Assembly: GCF_900156375.1 (NCBI RefSeq)
Contig: NZ_FTNK01000001.1
Coordinates: 1 to 64,000, forward strand
From: Paenibacillus macquariensis
GTDB lineage: Bacteria; Bacillota; Bacilli; Paenibacillales; Paenibacillaceae
DNA length: 64,000 nt
Direction: 5' to 3'
This document shows positions 50,994-60,373 of the stretch, in pieces (position 1 is the first letter of the stretch; each line of letters begins with the position of its first letter). The position numbers and the translations under genes were made by a program. The notes under the pieces were generated by a model. It did no database searches. It was not told the origin of the DNA and saw only the letters and a list, made by a program, of their open reading frames with translations.

Positions 50994-51401
50994 ATGGAAG
51001 GATTTAAACGGGGACAAATCGCGCAAATGGCAGATGTGAATATTGAAACTTTAAGATATTACGAAGAACAAGGGCTCATTCAACCTCCGAAACGTTCAGA
51101 ATCCGGCTATCGTTTATATACAGATGAAGTCCTGATCCGGCTCACTTTTATAAAAAATGCTAAGCTCTGTGGATTTACACTTAGAGAAATAAAGAAAGCT
51201 CTAACGAAGTCGGAAGATCATTCGATCAGCATCTCTGACTTTATTGATGTTATTGATAGAAAAATCAACAGTATCAACAAAGAAATTAGCAAGAGAGAGA
51301 ATACAAAATCAATGTTGTCAGACTTGAAATCTAGTCTACAAGCAACGAATAAGCATCTCGATGTGCAGGATGTACTCCAGACCCTCAATATGAAATCTTA
51401 A
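50994..51401 (+). CDS. MerR-family transcriptional regulator
   Basis: MerR-type activator of 135 residues: winged HTH RGQIAQMADVNIETLRYYEE with the helical GLIQPPKRSESGYRLYTDEV, then a dimerisation coiled coil (about 75-115). The short C-terminus has no Cys pair, so it is not a clear metal-binding MerR/ZntR. A longer frame from 50976 contains the AGTAGG ribosome site, so ATG 50994 is chosen. The alpha/beta hydrolase pseudogene follows on the same strand, and the divergent GNAT gene is another possible target. Confidence 0.88.
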   Translation: MEGFKRGQIAQMADVNIETLRYYEEQGLIQPPKRSESGYRLYTDEVLIRLTFIKNAKLCGFTLREIKKALTKSEDHSISISDFIDVIDRKINSINKEISKRENTKSMLSDLKSSLQATNKHLDVQDVLQTLNMKS

Positions 51402-51464
51402 CTTGACCTTGTACCTTACTACAGGTTCTATAATCACTTTATTAACCTTGTAGGAGGAATTCAC

Positions 51465-52385
51465 GTGCAAAAAACGGATGTAGAACAGCTCACAATGATC
51501 AAAAGTTATTTACGGCAAAACAGTAACTACGAAGGTAAGACTGTTGAACAAATTTGGCAATATATGGCGAAAGCAGCAGCGGCACTCCCTTAGCTTCCTG
51601 ATATTATGGTCGAAAAGGTTGCTGTCGGGCATTTAAAAGGTGAATGGGTCAGTACTGAGGATAATAAACCAGAGACAGCGAAAGAAGTGATTCTTTACTT
51701 TCACGGTGGAGGATTTATCGCAGGAAGCTGCGAAACATATCGTGATCTTGCTGCAAGGATTTCGAAGTCTAGTGGTGTGAAAGTGTTGACGTTAGAATAC
51801 CGTTTAGCACCTGAGTATCCCTTTCCCGCTGCAAATGAGGATTGCCTGAGTGCGTATCATTGGTTATTAGCAAATGGATATGCGCCTCATAACATCATAT
51901 TGGGAGGCGATTCTGTCGGAGGTAGTCTTGCACTGATGACACTGCTATCTTTACGTGAGGCTAATGAAGTACTTCCGGCAGGCGCCTTTCTCATAACGCC
52001 GCATACTGATCTCGTGCATTTAGACGGGGAATCGTATCATAGTCGAGCAGAACTTGATCCTACTGGCAGTAGGCAGATTAATCTAAGGATTTTGAACGAT
52101 TATCTAGGTAATGTATCACAGGAAGCGCCCCTTTTGTTATCCCCCTTGAGGATGGATTTAAGAGGATTACCCCCACTACTCATCCAAGTAGGTGACCATG
52201 AGGTTTTGTTAAGCGACGCTACTCGGTTTGCTGACCTCGCAAAAGCCGCAGGTGTCGAAGTCTCGCTAGAAGTATGGGAAAAAATGTGGAGTGTGTTCCA
52301 CTTTTTAGCATACATGCTGCCCGAAGCGCAACATGCCATCACGAATATTAGCCATTTTGTGATAACAAGATTAAAGAAAGCATAG
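51465..52385 (+). pseudogene. alpha/beta hydrolase (HSL-type esterase) interrupted by an in-frame TAG
   Basis: Esterase of the hormone-sensitive-lipase family. Translation from GTG 51465, ideally placed after TAGGAGGA, runs 42 codons (MQKTDVEQLTMIKSYLRQ ... AKAAAALP) and meets TAG at 51591. The same frame continues with LPDIMVEKVAVGHLKGEW and a full catalytic domain: HGGGF oxyanion motif, GDSVGG nucleophile, catalytic Asp in VGDHEVLLSD and His in SVFHFLA. The N-terminal cap helix resembles that of intact homologues, so a single nonsense mutation is the simplest reading. Internal initiation at ATG 51606 would give a 259-residue protein without the cap helix, and no good ribosome site is seen there. 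Confidence 0.8.
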
Positions 52386-52552
52386 TAAATGTATTCTAAC
52401 GGTCTTATACTGTGAAAACCCATGGAAGAATATACTTTCCCGTCCAGCTTAGCATTCCTGTAGAGCGTTAAATTTCAACTTTGAAAAAAACAGGCTCAGT
52501 ATGATGAGAGTACACATAAACCAACCACTCATCTTAAGGAGGAAGCCCTACT

Positions 52553-52588
52553 ATGAAGTTTAAAATGCAAACAAAATCAACTCATTGA
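52553..52588 (+). CDS. possible 11-residue leader peptide before the SLH-amidase gene
   Basis: MKFKMQTKSTH, with the best ribosome site in the region (AAGGAGG, ten bases before its ATG). It is followed by a terminator-like hairpin and then the amidase frame. It could be a leader peptide or the original start of the amidase gene separated from it by an insertion. Too short to call with certainty. Confidence 0.35.
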   Translation: MKFKMQTKSTH

Positions 52589-52616
52589 ATGAGTAATAAG
52601 TAATCCGACGAAGAGG

Positions 52617-52645
52617 AAAGGTTGCTAATCGAGCAGCCTTTTTTA
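52617..52645 (+). terminator. intrinsic terminator or attenuator inside the SLH-amidase leader
   Basis: Stem AAAGGTTGCT / AGCAGCCTTT with one G-U pair, a 5-base loop and six T, on the coding strand at the very beginning of the amidase frame. It would stop transcripts started upstream unless prevented. Confidence 0.7.
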
Positions 52646-54589
52646 TATTCGCAAATTAAAAACACAAGGTGGAAAAAAATCTACTCAACGATCATCATAT
52701 CTACATCTCTAGCGTTAACAATCCCCCTCACGGCAAATTCCGCCTCTTCAGAGAGTTATACGGGAGATGCAGCTCTCGGTATTGAACTTAAACTGGGTAG
52801 TGTTACAGCGCCAGCTAATCAGCCTATCTCTTCTAGTGAATGGGTTGCTCTGCTAGATCAATCGGCTAAACTTGCGGGTAGTTCGATCACTTTTAGTATG
52901 ACTGAGACGACAACAGTATCTCGTAAGAATGCAGCGTATCTACTATATAAATCACTTCATCTAACAGATGAGCCAGAAACATTTACCGATATAGGAGATG
53001 ATACGAGTCTTTCTCCCATAGTAGGAGCAGTGGTTAACCAGCAGTTAATGAATGGCGTTAGTGATACTCGTTTTGAACCGAATCGGGTGTTAACACAGAG
53101 TGAGGCTTCAGCTGTAGCCTACCGGGTATATGAATTACTTAAGCCATTTATTCTGAATGAAACGACGATTTCGGATATTCAAGATGCAGTTAGCAAAGGG
53201 AAATTGACCTACGAAGAGTTAACTCAAATGTATTTAGATCGAATTGAAAAATATGATGATCAAGGGATCAAGCTTAACGCGATCATTACGGTCAATTCAG
53301 ATGCGCTTAAGCTAGCAAAGGCTATGGATGTGGAGCGAGTAGAGCATGGCGTACGTGGTCCACTCCACGGTATTCCTATTATTGTTAAAGATAATTACGC
53401 GACTGCCGATATGCCTACGACGGCTGGCTGTCTGTGTTTGAAAGACTCTATCCCTTCAAAGGATGCTGAACTAGTAGCTAAGTTGAAGAGTGCTGGAGCG
53501 ATCATTATTGCTAAAGCAAACCTTGATGAATTTGCTTTAAATACGCAAGGAACAAGTTCGCTAGGTGGGCAAACATTGAATCCATATGCCTTGGATCATT
53601 ATCCTGGGGGTTCAAGTGCAGGAACGGGTGCTTCCGTCGCAGCTAACTTCGCGTTGGCAGGCTTCGGAACGGATACGGGTGGTTCGATCCGTATTCCATT
53701 GTCCTATAATAACCTTGTTGGAATCAGACCGACCATAGGGTTGTCTAGTCGTGACGGCATTATTCCATTAGCGTTAACGCAAGATGTGGGTGGTCCGATG
53801 GCTCGTACAGTTACTGATGCAGCCATTCTATTGGATGCAACTGCAGGCTACGATAAAGATGATGTAGCAACAGCTTATATCGGACACATTCCAGCAACAT
53901 ACACAGATTCCTTAGTTGTGGATGGTTTGAAGGGTTCTCGAATTGGAGTTGCAACAGAGCTATTTGGAACTAAAGATAAACAGCAACCGGTGAGTGAACT
54001 TGTAAATGCTGCTGTAGATGATTTAAAAAGGCTAGGAGCAACAACTGTACCTATTACGATTCCAAACCTTGCAGAAATCTTTACCTATCCAAGCTTAAGT
54101 AGATACGAATCTAAGACTCAGTTAAATGAGTACTTGGCTGAGTACGCACCAGATGCTAGCTATCATAACCTTAGTGAAATTATTGAATCTGGACAGTTCT
54201 ACGCTCAACTTAAAGCAACCTTTATTGTAAGAAATACGCGTAATCTAGAATCACAAGAGTATAAGGATATTGTATTGAAACGTACAAAATTGTCACGTGA
54301 TGCAATCATGAAGGTGATCGCAGATAATAACCTGGATGCTATTGTATATCCTTCTACAACACAAACAGCAGCTGAAATTGGAGGAAGTCAAGACGCAGGC
54401 AATAACAACCGCTTAAGTGCTTACACAGGTTACCCTGCAATTTCCGTTCCGGCGGGTTTCACTTCTGAAGGTCTGGCTGCAGGTATTGAATTCATGGGCC
54501 GCACCTTTGATGAAGCTACAATCATCAAGCTAGCGTATTCATATGAACAAGGGACTCATAATCGTATGGCACCCGTTCTAGTTCCCTAA
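52622..54589 (+). CDS. secreted amidase-signature enzyme with SLH-like N-terminus
   Basis: Amidase of the GatA/peptide-amidase family (655 residues in the longest frame). It starts with a signal peptide (IIISTSLALTIPLTANSASS), then SLH-like modules (FTDIGDDTSLSPIVGAVVNQ, NGVSDTRFEPNRVLTQSEAS) and the amidase domain from about 190. The Ser-cisSer-Lys triad is seen as IIVKDN (Lys about 252), PGGSSAGTG (about 329) and DTGGSIRIP (about 351). It should hydrolyse an amide outside the cell, and the substrate is unknown. The start is problematic: TTG 52622 is the only standard start before the signal peptide but lies inside a terminator hairpin. The enzyme domain looks intact. Confidence 0.85.
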   Translation: MLIEQPFLYSQIKNTRWKKIYSTIIISTSLALTIPLTANSASSESYTGDAALGIELKLGSVTAPANQPISSSEWVALLDQSAKLAGSSITFSMTETTTVSRKNAAYLLYKSLHLTDEPETFTDIGDDTSLSPIVGAVVNQQLMNGVSDTRFEPNRVLTQSEASAVAYRVYELLKPFILNETTISDIQDAVSKGKLTYEELTQMYLDRIEKYDDQGIKLNAIITVNSDALKLAKAMDVERVEHGVRGPLHGIPIIVKDNYATADMPTTAGCLCLKDSIPSKDAELVAKLKSAGAIIIAKANLDEFALNTQGTSSLGGQTLNPYALDHYPGGSSAGTGASVAANFALAGFGTDTGGSIRIPLSYNNLVGIRPTIGLSSRDGIIPLALTQDVGGPMARTVTDAAILLDATAGYDKDDVATAYIGHIPATYTDSLVVDGLKGSRIGVATELFGTKDKQQPVSELVNAAVDDLKRLGATTVPITIPNLAEIFTYPSLSRYESKTQLNEYLAEYAPDASYHNLSEIIESGQFYAQLKATFIVRNTRNLESQEYKDIVLKRTKLSRDAIMKVIADNNLDAIVYPSTTQTAAEIGGSQDAGNNNRLSAYTGYPAISVPAGFTSEGLAAGIEFMGRTFDEATIIKLAYSYEQGTHNRMAPVLVP

Positions 54590-54633
54590 ATAAAATCGGC
54601 ATAACTCTATCATTAGAGGACAATGAATAGGAG

Positions 54634-54668
54634 GAACCCCGAGCCAATATGGCTTGGGGTTCTTCTTT
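54634..54668 (+). terminator. intrinsic terminator after the SLH-amidase gene
   Basis: Perfect stem GAACCCCGAGCC / GGCTTGGGGTTC (with G-U pairs) around a 5-base loop, followed by TTCTTT, 45 bases past the stop. Confidence 0.9.
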
Positions 54669-54738
54669 ATCGGTTAAGTTGGCCATTGGGTCTGAAGGCT
54701 AGACGAGAATGTATGTTTTTATTTCAAATTGAACATTA

Positions 54739-54781
54739 AGAAAAAGCGAGAAATCCAAAATGATATATGGATCTCTCACTT
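54739..54781 (-). terminator. intrinsic terminator of the polysaccharide operon
   Basis: Minus-strand stem AGTGAGAGATCC / GGATTTCTCGCT with T5 tail, about 55 bases past the last PL6-like lyase gene. It is also T-rich on the plus strand and may work in both directions. Confidence 0.8.
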
Positions 54782-54834
54782 TTTAATTGTTATTTGAAGT
54801 TAGGGTCTTTCTTTCTTATTTAAAGTTTGAACGG

Positions 54835-56808
54835 TTATTTCATCCAGGATGGACCGACATCCTGAGCCATAAGCGGCTTCTGGCCACCAGAAGAATCGGA
54901 TGGGTCTTGTATCGAATTAAGGCCTCTTCCCTTCAAGCCATATGACTGAATTGCATCTTCCGCCAACTGGCTTGACGAGTTACTCACTGATTTACCAAGA
55001 AGGGGAAGTACGATGGTTCCTTTATCCGAGTTAGGCGAGTTAATCTCGATTCCCCCTCCGAAGACGACGTTTTTATGGAATGAGTTCGGTAGAAATTTGA
55101 ATGTATCTAACGGTGAGGTACTCTCTTGCTTCGTTGTAAGTATCGCTGTACCGCCGTTGGGTTTATACACAATATTGCCGGAAATTAGATTGTTTTCGGG
55201 TAAAAGAACCATTTGATAGCCAGGCCAGTGATTTTTGTAAAATATACCCACTGAGATATCAATACCGTCGTTATTGACGAATACATTGTTTGTAATTTTA
55301 CTGTCTTTCACCCAACCGTAATGACCTACATAACCATAAGGAGAACCATTACGTGCGAGTGGTTCAAAGCCTGGCGTCAAATAATCCAGCTGATGGTTCT
55401 CGTCAAATACGTATTCCCCAGTCGTTAGCGTTAACGCTACACCAGAGACTTCTTGAACGTAGTTCTGACTTACGGTGTTACGATGTCCACTGATCCGGAT
55501 ACCTGTGCTATCAGCATAGTGGTTGCCAATAATAATGTTATTCTCGATCGTATTCGTGTTGCCGCTGCGACCGACAATGCCTCCTCGTGATTCCACAATG
55601 GTATTATAACGAACAACATTGTGATTGGATTTTAGCGATATAACCTCATCGTCTCCGTCAGCATGTTCAAATAAGTTGTTTTCAATCGTAAAATAAGCTC
55701 CATCATCACCAAGTTCATCATTGCCGCCATAACCCCAAATACGGAAGGTCTCCATGCCATTGGCATTGGTATGGTGAATGTTTTTGAAATAACTATGATC
55801 GACCACATTATATTTTTCGTTACCATTGCCGTTGTTCCCGATCACAGGTTGCATATGGTCTTTCCCTTCAAAACGACTATTGTCCAAACGATTATATGCT
55901 CCTCTGAAGAATGCCCAGTAATATTTCGTTGATGTATCACCGGGATTGAAATTCACTATGGATGTGTTGGTTATTCGACCATAATCGCTATTAAAAGTGA
56001 TGACAGAGTCTTTACCATCTGGGGCTCTACCGTCAGTAAACAACAAGCCGTCAACGATTAGATGAGGGCGGTTTAAGGATAGTCCCGATTGGCCGCTAAT
56101 GATGACTTTGCCAGGAGTTTCAGCATGTAGGGTTACCGGGTGCTCCGCAGTTGCATATGCGGAAAAGTCAATGTAGATCTCATTCCATGTTCCATTTGCC
56201 ATAAGGATAGTATCCCCTGGCAGTGCAGAATGGAAGGCTTCTGTTAATTCGTTCGGGGTTGTTACACGCATAACCTCACCTCCGATGGGAATTTCGCCAT
56301 AGATTTCAAACTCATAAATGGATATTCCGCTGCTCGCGGTATCGACACCCAATTTGACATATCTGCCCGTGATTGGATGGTCCAGATCTATGTCTGTCAC
56401 GGTATCCTTTGTACCGGACGCCTTCGTCCCGGTACTTCCAGTATTCCATGTCGTGCCGTCACTGGAATATTGAATGGAATAGGAGGTCATTCGGCTCTGA
56501 TATTCCGAAATAACAATTTGATCGAACGCGAATTCACGACCCAGATCAACCTGTAACCAATAAGGTTCTTGACTCGTGTCGCTAGCCCACCGCGAAGACG
56601 CTTGCCCATCCACTGCCCGGCTGGCATCATAATTTGGCTTATTCTGAAATACATTACTGGCGGTTGCTGTTTTACCCAGCGCAAGATTCGTTCGTTCCGC
56701 ATAAATCATACGACTGCCTAAGGCTGAAGAAAGAGTACCTAAAATCAACACCAAAGTAAGCACCATTACAATGGATCTTAACTGCACATTTCTCTGGAGT
56801 ATCATCAT
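54835..56808 (-). CDS. secreted PL6-family polysaccharide lyase with F5/8 type C domain (copy 1)
   Basis: Secreted 657-residue enzyme: signal peptide (about 1-36), an F5/8-type-C (CBM32-like) carbohydrate-binding domain (about 40-165, ANVFQNKPNYDASRAVDGQ, WLQVDLGREFAFDQIVISEY), then a right-handed beta-helix (about 175-630). The helix carries the alginate-lyase/chondroitinase-B (PL6) motifs: Lys in EVISLKSNHNVVRYN (about 389) and Arg in GGIVGRSGNTNTIENN (about 413), the usual Bronsted pair. PL6 enzymes cut beta-elimination-sensitive uronate polymers such as alginate or dermatan. Specificity cannot be told. It is the last gene of the operon and partly similar to the 791-residue lyase upstream. 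Confidence 0.88.
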   Translation of the reverse strand: MMILQRNVQLRSIVMVLTLVLILGTLSSALGSRMIYAERTNLALGKTATASNVFQNKPNYDASRAVDGQASSRWASDTSQEPYWLQVDLGREFAFDQIVISEYQSRMTSYSIQYSSDGTTWNTGSTGTKASGTKDTVTDIDLDHPITGRYVKLGVDTASSGISIYEFEIYGEIPIGGEVMRVTTPNELTEAFHSALPGDTILMANGTWNEIYIDFSAYATAEHPVTLHAETPGKVIISGQSGLSLNRPHLIVDGLLFTDGRAPDGKDSVITFNSDYGRITNTSIVNFNPGDTSTKYYWAFFRGAYNRLDNSRFEGKDHMQPVIGNNGNGNEKYNVVDHSYFKNIHHTNANGMETFRIWGYGGNDELGDDGAYFTIENNLFEHADGDDEVISLKSNHNVVRYNTIVESRGGIVGRSGNTNTIENNIIIGNHYADSTGIRISGHRNTVSQNYVQEVSGVALTLTTGEYVFDENHQLDYLTPGFEPLARNGSPYGYVGHYGWVKDSKITNNVFVNNDGIDISVGIFYKNHWPGYQMVLLPENNLISGNIVYKPNGGTAILTTKQESTSPLDTFKFLPNSFHKNVVFGGGIEINSPNSDKGTIVLPLLGKSVSNSSSQLAEDAIQSYGLKGRGLNSIQDPSDSSGGQKPLMAQDVGPSWMK

Positions 56809-56923
56809 ATTTTCCCCTCTCTAATAGGAAATAAGATCGTACTTAGATAGATTGAACTGTTTGCCCTGATGTTCAGGAGGGGGACCGCTTATTGACCAGT
56901 CCGTCATCACACTAAAGAATGGA

Positions 56924-57937
56924 TTACGTTGTTAATGGAATCACCATATTCCAAGTGTTTTTCGCATCGCTAAATCCTTGTTTACCGTCCGAGACAGCAG
57001 CGAATAGATGAGTAGGAACCCCATCCTGAAACAATAGGAAAGGTCGCTCCAGATTGCCCATCGTTCTTATGATTCCGTCCTCCCAGCGTAGGGTACGGGA
57101 GTAAGCACGTGGATTAGCGGATAGTTCCCAACTCAATCCATCTACAGACAATGCATGAATACCACCATGTTTCTCCCCGGTAAGATGACCATCCATATCT
57201 TTGGCGATCAGTTCATAACCGTCCTTTGTATGCCATAGGAACGGATCCTCAATATGAATTTTCCCCGGCGGAAACACAGGTTTGTCACTGATAACACGGT
57301 AAGGTCCACTCCAGTGCTCTGCATAGGCGGCACCAATCGTCATATTTCCGTGTACATTCCCCTCATACTGACGCGCTTTGTAGATGAGTAATACGGAACC
57401 ATCGTCGTGCATGCAAGGCGCAGGATTCGATATCAGGAAACTGTCAAAATGTCCGGGACGGGTTGGCAATATAGGTGTAACCGCCCTTTTCCAAGGGCCA
57501 AATATACTGTTTGATGTCGCCAGTCCTACACGTTTATTCGCCCGTGCGACGATACATCTCGGATCATCCAATCCGAATCCCTCACCCGAGGCCGGTTCCG
57601 GCAAAGGATGAGTAGATCCCATGTAATATAGTAGATAAGTATCACCATGTTTAACAATGTGCGGGTTATGGGTGCTGCGTCCGTCCCAATACTCCGCCCC
57701 GCGTGTAGGTAGCACGATTTCTTGATATTCATAGGGGCCTTCCGGCGTATCAGATACTGCACGGACAATTTCGGATGCTACAAGCCAGCCCGGGTGCATT
57801 GGAAGCCACTTGGGCCAACGAGAAGCGAACATATGAAAGCGCCCATCTTCATCGCGGATGACTGAACCGCACCAGACCCAATAATTCTCCATCCGAAACC
57901 CGCCATCCATGGGTGCCGGTAATAGCTTTCCAAACAT
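56924..57937 (-). CDS. beta-propeller glycoside hydrolase (GH43/GH117-like)
   Basis: Cytoplasmic protein of 337 residues without a signal peptide and with the five-bladed propeller pattern of clan GH-F and related enzymes: SVIRDEDGRFHMFASRWPKW, HNPHIVKHGDTYLLYYMGST, NPAPCMHDDGSVLLIYKARQ and KIHIEDPFLWHTKDGYELIA. Candidate acidic catalytic residues are in DEDGRFH and IEDPF. It likely removes a neutral or uronic sugar from imported oligosaccharides, given its place between two lyases; the exact family is not certain. ATG 57937, nine bases after TTAGGAG, is preferred over 57946. Confidence 0.75.
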   Translation of the reverse strand: MFGKLLPAPMDGGFRMENYWVWCGSVIRDEDGRFHMFASRWPKWLPMHPGWLVASEIVRAVSDTPEGPYEYQEIVLPTRGAEYWDGRSTHNPHIVKHGDTYLLYYMGSTHPLPEPASGEGFGLDDPRCIVARANKRVGLATSNSIFGPWKRAVTPILPTRPGHFDSFLISNPAPCMHDDGSVLLIYKARQYEGNVHGNMTIGAAYAEHWSGPYRVISDKPVFPPGKIHIEDPFLWHTKDGYELIAKDMDGHLTGEKHGGIHALSVDGLSWELSANPRAYSRTLRWEDGIIRTMGNLERPFLLFQDGVPTHLFAAVSDGKQGFSDAKNTWNMVIPLTT

Positions 57938-57957
57938 ATTGAGCATCTCCTAACTTT

Positions 57958-60333
57958 CTAAAATAATGCTTGAGGACCGACATCAGCAGGCGTAAGTGGC
58001 TGATTCATCTTCGGTCCGTTAAACATATATTCATCTGCACCAACATCCGGCGCGTATCGCATTTGTCCATCTATGTCTTCTAGGGCAAAGTACGGACTAA
58101 CGGCCGCGTCAATAGCAGGACTGTAAATTGACAATCGTATTAATCCATCTGTACTACGAACTAAACGAAGCTCCTGTTTAGGGATCGCCCCGTTAATAAT
58201 TGGGTTGTTGGAAATGGGAGCTATTCCTTCGACCATATTACCTTTGTACACTGGCCGCTCATTGAGCGGAGCTTTCACGACAGCATCCGTTTCATTAAAT
58301 ACCGTGCCTGCATGGCTGAAGATCAGATTGTTATATATCTTCGTACCCACAGGCTGATAAGTTTTTCCGCCGAGGGTAAAAGTAGGGGTGTTGTTACCTA
58401 CATTAACAATCGTATTATGGTAAATCTGGACGTTATACTGTCTCCAGTGCCCGCGCAGTAATTCTGTCCGCTCCTCTGCAGGGAGACTATTTAGCACAGC
58501 TGATTGTTCATTGTTACCTCCCCAGCGAACGGTTGGATTGGTTCCCCCTTCAGGACCGCCATCATGTGTACCACCATCGAGTCGGATCACCTTATCTGTA
58601 AGCCCTTCCATATAATTGTTAAATATTTTGTGATCATTACCGTAGATACGGAAACCACTGAGCCCAGCTTGTTTACCATCGCCGATAATATAATTGCCAT
58701 AGAATTCGTTGCGATTCCCATGACGTGATACGATCCCGCCATACGAATTGCGAATCGTATTATAACGGATAATATTATCACTAGTTTTCACCGAAATAAC
58801 TTCGTCTTCCCCTTGTAAGCCATCAAATAAATTATATTGAATGGTGACAAAGCCTGATGAGAGCGACAGACTGGATAATCCAAGGCGAATCGCTTCCAGG
58901 CCGTTACTGACACGTGGACCAATGGCATGAAAATAGTTGTATTCGATCACATCATATTGTGAAATGCCTTGCCCACTATGGCCTTCACCATCGTAGATAA
59001 GGACTGCGCCAAAGCCTTTTTTCGGTCCGATATCGTTATAAGCAATCCGGTTGTGGCTGCTCGTTCCTTCTACACGGATATAATGCCGATTCGTTCCATT
59101 GTCAGTCAGCAGTTTGTCGTCCTCATACGATGTTAAGCCATCGTATACTTCCCCATTCGGATCGTAGCTGCTTTCTCCGTATCGGCAGCTACCCTTTACG
59201 TCAATTAGACACCATACAGAACGATTCTCAGCCTTAAATCGATAAGGCTGGCCTGTCTCATCCAGCGCGAACGTGTTACCCAGAATCGAAATTCGACTAG
59301 AGCTTTGCAACTGAACACCTGGATGAACACCTGTACGGGTATGGTTCGATAATCCACGTTCGATCAAGGTCTGATTCCCTGCTTCATCGCCGATACTATT
59401 TTGAAATTTGAGACCTGTCACCTCAATGTAACTCGAATCTTCGATGTGCATATAGCTGTTACCAGTTATGATTGCCATGCCCGGATTAGCTGCCGTGATG
59501 CGGATTGGATAGGCCGCAGTGCCATGCTTTTCTTTTAGCACAAATGGACCATTCTGTTCATAAGTGCCATCCTTAAGTTCAATCCATGTACCGCTTACCG
59601 CCTGATCAAGCGCCTGCTGTAGCTGCGTTGCTGTATTAACTTTGATTTGCTTTAATACAGGAGGCAGCACATCGCCTTCCTTGATACTTCCCGCATCTGG
59701 AGGAGGAAGATTTGGTTCACCCGATCCTTCACCCGGTACGGTTCCGGTATAAAGCTCCACCTCCATAATGCTGTTCCAATTCCCTGAACTTCCACTTGCG
59801 TTATTTCCATATCCGACAATACGTAAATATCGGGCATCTGTCGGATGATCGAAGACATAGGTCTGCAGGATGCTGTCTTCTGGTTGAAGCTGACGGCTGG
59901 TTTGCTTCTGCAGAACGACTGTGCCGGGATTAAATTCAGCCGTATCAGAAGCTAGAATTTCAAAGCTCGAAAGACGTTCTCTTGCATTTAAAAAGGCAAT
60001 TTTCACAAAAGTGACCGTTTGGCGCTGCCCCAGATCGAACTGTAACCATTGCCCTTGTCCAGAAGAGGACCATCGGCTTTGTTGACTTTCCGTATCCTCG
60101 CCCCATATTCCATCCAATACTTTGGCAGGTACATAATTCGTATCAGGCTGATATGAGCTGGCCGTTGCGGTACTCGTGACTTGTTTCATGCTGAAACCTC
60201 CTGTCTCGCTTGAAGCGCTAATCACTTGTGAAGGTAGTATCGTTAGTGATCCCAATAGAAGGGTTAGTGCCAGCCCGAGGATAGCTATAACTAGAAACTG
60301 TTGTCTTCTCGTTTTCTTCATTAACGTATTCAA
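57958..60333 (-). CDS. secreted PL6-family polysaccharide lyase with F5/8 type C domain (copy 2)
   Basis: Secreted 791-residue lyase: signal peptide (about 1-40), F5/8-type-C domain (about 50-195, ATASSYQPDTNYVPAKVLDG, WLQFDLGQRQTVTFVKIAFL), a Pro/Gly linker, then the PL6 beta-helix (about 225-720). Catalytic candidates are Lys in DEVISVKTSDNIIRYN (about 514) and Arg in GGIVSRHGNRNEFYGN (about 534), matching the PL6 RHG motif better than the downstream copy. The TTG start at 60333 sits five bases after GGCGGAG; ATG 60321 is possible but far from the site. It follows the GH88 gene by 40 bases. Confidence 0.9.
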   Translation of the reverse strand: MNTLMKKTRRQQFLVIAILGLALTLLLGSLTILPSQVISASSETGGFSMKQVTSTATASSYQPDTNYVPAKVLDGIWGEDTESQQSRWSSSGQGQWLQFDLGQRQTVTFVKIAFLNARERLSSFEILASDTAEFNPGTVVLQKQTSRQLQPEDSILQTYVFDHPTDARYLRIVGYGNNASGSSGNWNSIMEVELYTGTVPGEGSGEPNLPPPDAGSIKEGDVLPPVLKQIKVNTATQLQQALDQAVSGTWIELKDGTYEQNGPFVLKEKHGTAAYPIRITAANPGMAIITGNSYMHIEDSSYIEVTGLKFQNSIGDEAGNQTLIERGLSNHTRTGVHPGVQLQSSSRISILGNTFALDETGQPYRFKAENRSVWCLIDVKGSCRYGESSYDPNGEVYDGLTSYEDDKLLTDNGTNRHYIRVEGTSSHNRIAYNDIGPKKGFGAVLIYDGEGHSGQGISQYDVIEYNYFHAIGPRVSNGLEAIRLGLSSLSLSSGFVTIQYNLFDGLQGEDEVISVKTSDNIIRYNTIRNSYGGIVSRHGNRNEFYGNYIIGDGKQAGLSGFRIYGNDHKIFNNYMEGLTDKVIRLDGGTHDGGPEGGTNPTVRWGGNNEQSAVLNSLPAEERTELLRGHWRQYNVQIYHNTIVNVGNNTPTFTLGGKTYQPVGTKIYNNLIFSHAGTVFNETDAVVKAPLNERPVYKGNMVEGIAPISNNPIINGAIPKQELRLVRSTDGLIRLSIYSPAIDAAVSPYFALEDIDGQMRYAPDVGADEYMFNGPKMNQPLTPADVGPQALF

Positions 60334-60373
60334 AGTTGCTCCGCCTCTTTTCGTAGATTAATGTTCTGATGTG

